Below, in pieces: positions 60,863 to 64,000 of a DNA stretch of 64,000 bases; the stretch's first letter is position 1, and each line of letters starts with the position of its first letter. Location: positions 29,698,795-29,762,794 of the forward strand of contig OU015524.1 in the NCBI GenBank assembly GCA_907165065.1. Direction: 5' to 3'. The translations under genes were made by a program, and so were the position numbers. Under the pieces are notes generated by a model. The model saw only the letters and a list, made by a program, of their open reading frames with translations. It made no database searches and had not been told where the DNA came from. Origin of the DNA: Caprimulgus europaeus (taxonomy: Eukaryota; Chordata; Aves; Caprimulgiformes; Caprimulgidae).

Positions 60863-63800
60863 AAATGTAGATCCGTTCAAGCGTTCAAGTTGAATATGCT
60901 TAAAGAACACTTTCAAATCCTGCTGTTCAGCTCTCTCTCTCTATTCTATTTGGCTCCTCCTTTGCTTTCATCAGTCTTTCCCCACCTCCGCACCCCCAAT
61001 CTCTTCCTGCATAGCTAAAGGCAAAAATGAGCTAGGAATGAAACGGAATGTAAGACACTGTTCCTGCAGAACACAGCCAAACTCAAATAAAGCAAGCTTA
61101 TTTTCTCTGCTTATTAAAAAGCATGCATTTCAGTTTGATTGACACATGGCAACTCAAAAAAGTCACCTAGGGTAGTGTTTATTGAATGACCCAAGGAAGA
61201 TTGAAAGCTGATAGAAAACCAGGAAATGAGAAAAAAGCAGAAGTTTGTTCAGTACCAGCATTTATGGATTCAACAGGCAGAGTACATAAGCATCCATTGT
61301 GTCATTCACATCTTTGATAACTGAAACCAATTTCAGCACCTTTCATTACATCTAACAGCAGTTATATTTAAAGTAAAAGCAGAAATAATTAATTGGAAAA
61401 AAACCAACTCTATGATGTAGTAAGTTTTTGCCTTTTAAAAAATCTGCTCTGCACTAAGCTTAACAAAATTTGCATTAAAAAATATATTTAGTACTTTTCC
61501 TATAACATATATAGCACAAGCAAAATGTTTGCACATTAGAGGTTGAAAAGTTGATGAATGAATAATAAATTAGCTGCACTAACTTGTCAGCACTAAAAAA
61601 TTAAGTTCTCAATGACGATTTTTACAAGTGAAAGAGAACACCAACATTTCTCTCATTCTCAAAACCAACCAACATTTCAGAGCCAGCATCACTATTGACA
61701 GGATATTAAAGTTATTACTACAGTGATTAGCATAATATAAAAAGTGAGAAATCAAAATGACCTAGTAGAATGGCATAAACAAGAACAGTGCAGTACTACC
61801 CTACACACAGAAATAGCAATTGAATACTCTTGCAATACACATTTTTTAAAATAAATAAGATCTCAGCAGGTAGGAGAAAAAAATACAAATCAAAGAACAT
61901 TTATTTTCCCAGTATCCCTGACAGATGCTGTGATTTGTGGCCTCATAACATAACCCTTACTTTTATTCAAGGTCTGGAAATTCCTTCTAAAGGCTTCTTT
62001 AAAACATTACAAAAATATAGTGTATTTAAATTATTTGTAAACTTACGAAATATTATAAAAAGTTGTAGTGCAAGAAATTAATAAAAATTGCTTGGAAGAG
62101 TTTTCTTAGGCATTCTCTAGTGGCAGATTTGTAAATAATCATTACATTACTATTACTGACTTACAAAGTTTATAAGTTATGTACAAAGTTAGAGCTTTTA
62201 ACTACTGCACATATGAATATATTCATTACAAATGTGTAATCTGATCAGTGATTAAACGATTAAGGTATCATTCATTTTAAAGACTGACCTTTGTTTTCCT
62301 TGCAAAATCTTCTTTTTTTTTTTTTTAATAAAGGATCTAAAGCTTAACCAAAACAAGGCAAGCTTGTGAAATAATAAAAATTAAGAAATAAAGTATTTGA
62401 AAAGATTTAAGATTTAATAGATTAGAAAATCCTAAAGACCAGCATTTAGAAATCAGATACCTTTATGAATTCTAATTATAAAAGCATTTAGTCCAAAAAG
62501 CAACTGTACTGCATCAAGTTTGGTTTTGCTGAAGTTTGTAAGGTAGAGGGAAGAGTTCTCTAACTGTACAAACATTTACAACTGCAAGCTGGTATATCAT
62601 CAAGCAAGGAGGGAATTAAAACCACCTCTGATGTTGCAGGACTTATGTCTGCCTCCCACCATTTGCAGAAGTATACCCTTACTTTGCAACATGAAGAGCA
62701 ATAGAAAATCAAGGCCCGCTCCCCTGAAATCTCTGGTCATGTCCCACTATGTTAATTAAGGACAGAAGTTGAACAGAAGTTTTATCTGTGCTTTGCAGGA
62801 CTAGGAGTTAAGAGATGAGATACCAGATGGATCAAACAAATTATAAAATAGGCTTATTCAATGTGTGTCTGATTTAGCAAATTATTATTCATACTACAAG
62901 AATACAGAACTTTTAAATATGAAAAAATCTTTATTATTGGATATTCCTTTCTGTACAGAATTTGTATACTAAGAACACTAAAAGACAGTTGTTCTAAATA
63001 ACCTAGATTAAGGCATCAAGCTTTGGAGTTTTCCTCACGCAAGGCAGAAGTTGATCTGATTGGAAATTAGACAACTGAGACACCTTAGATCAGTTATGGC
63101 CAAGCTTCACCCTCTGGAACACACACTGGCTAGCAAAAAAGCTCAAGTGCAAGTCTTGTAGTGAGGTCTACAGTACACACCTGGCTAGGCTGACACAAGG
63201 AGCAGAGGTAATCCAAATCATGGCAGGATTAAGATGACAGCTATGTCTGGCAAGTCATCATCACTAACTCTGGGCCAAGCAAATTCTACCCTCTCATGGG
63301 AAAGAAGGATAAATGGAGAGATAATGCCATTCCCAGCCTGCAAACTCATCTCTGAGCAAGATATAAATGAGGATGCAGGCCTCAGCCACACAAAGATTTG
63401 GTGTGTACCACCTGAAGTTCAAAGGTAATTCTTGCACAAAAAGGCAATCCTGCAAATACACACTTCTAAGTTTACTCAACAGAAGCAAAGACCTATCAAA
63501 GTTTACCGATAAGCCACTTCAATATTGAGCATATGCTCATCCTAATTAAAAAAATAATCTAGTAGGAGATTCAAACTTTTCAGCAACTATGGTAGATAAT
63601 TCAGTAGACTTAGAATAATAATTAGCTTTTCATATGATTCTAAAAACTAAGAAAAGTTCAAGGAATACAAAATATGAAGCTCCATTAGAGGCAAAGTTTC
63701 TGAAAACCACTATTTTTTACTCTTTAAAAACACAAGCAATCAAGAATGTGAAAAGGAAAATGCAGCCTAAAAAGTAAGAGCATCAGTGATTGTGTGCTTC

Positions 63801-63914
63801 CTGGAATGCTCTTCCATCACAAAGCCAGAATAATTTCCTCTTAAAATTGTTCGTTTAGGTTATTTAAAATAAAACAAACAAACAAAAAAACCCTAGTCAG
63901 CCCACATTCTAAGA

Positions 63915-63930
63915 TTTTTTTTTTTTTTTT
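63915..63930. repeat. Homopolymer T16
   Basis: Uninterrupted T run near the right edge of the window. Confidence 0.85.
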
Positions 63931-64000
63931 AAGCATTGGATGTGCAGGTTATATAAGGGTGTTTTAATTGCAATATTCAGACTGCTCTGTCTTCAGGTAC

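Larger units (their letters stand above)
54092..64000 (-). other. SRBD1 upstream intron (partial)
   Basis: No upstream SRBD1 exon was recognised here. The expected preceding segment would end in a GVG-YQ motif followed by a donor, and I did not find it. The stretch is AT-rich, with homopolymer runs at 60844-60862, 62310-62326 and 63915-63930 and a purine-only tract around 60050-60110. A short segment at 58704-58775 reads like an exon on the minus strand but is rejected below. No other gene seen. Confidence 0.7.

Noticed and set aside
1..64000. CRISPR arrays, bacterial operons, tRNA or rRNA genes
   Set aside because: None seen; composition, introns and repeats are those of a bird nuclear genome.

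Overview
This is vertebrate nuclear DNA, and the repeats say bird. It carries several 3'-end copies of the avian-type CR1 LINE, which end in short ATTCTGTGA-like units instead of poly(A), and LTRs of avian endogenous-retrovirus type. The base composition is AT-rich and gene-poor, as on a bird macrochromosome. I see no bacterial genes, operons, tRNA, rRNA or CRISPR. Nearly all open reading frames in the window are chance ORFs or repeat fragments.

The one gene I can name is SRBD1 (S1 RNA-binding domain 1, a Tex/Spt6-like protein), on the minus strand. Five exons, at 53985-54091, 51218-51394, 48379-48531, 36781-36965 and 33964-34253, join in frame through GT-AG introns. They encode the last 303 residues plus the stop: the end of the Tex-type YqgF-like region, a helix-hairpin-helix segment, a variable linker, and the C-terminal S1 domain. 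The gene continues beyond base 64000. A candidate poly(A) signal lies about 0.7 kb after the stop, and a G-rich MAZ/G4-like tract lies about 0.9 kb further on.

From base 1 to about 33 kb the window is intergenic, downstream of SRBD1. In other vertebrates this side faces SIX2. It holds a broken Ty3/gypsy-like integrase remnant at the left edge, a complete solo LTR (6069-7219) with a 5-bp target-site duplication, a 1-kb CR1 fragment just after it, smaller CR1 and LTR scraps, a (ATT)n microsatellite, and several inverted repeats or CpG-richer patches that could be conserved regulatory DNA. From 34 to 64 kb the non-exonic DNA is SRBD1 intron. It contains small repeat scraps, a perfect 29-bp tandem duplication, and a few coding-like minus-strand segments with splice-like edges in the 11.4-kb intron, which I cannot identify.

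I found no convincing new biological system. The best leads are the unassigned exon-like segments at 45.95-46.55 kb and 40.68-40.89 kb, the ~47-bp periodic array inside the solo LTR, the gypsy-like integrase relic, and the twin E-box hairpin region near 13.45 kb.
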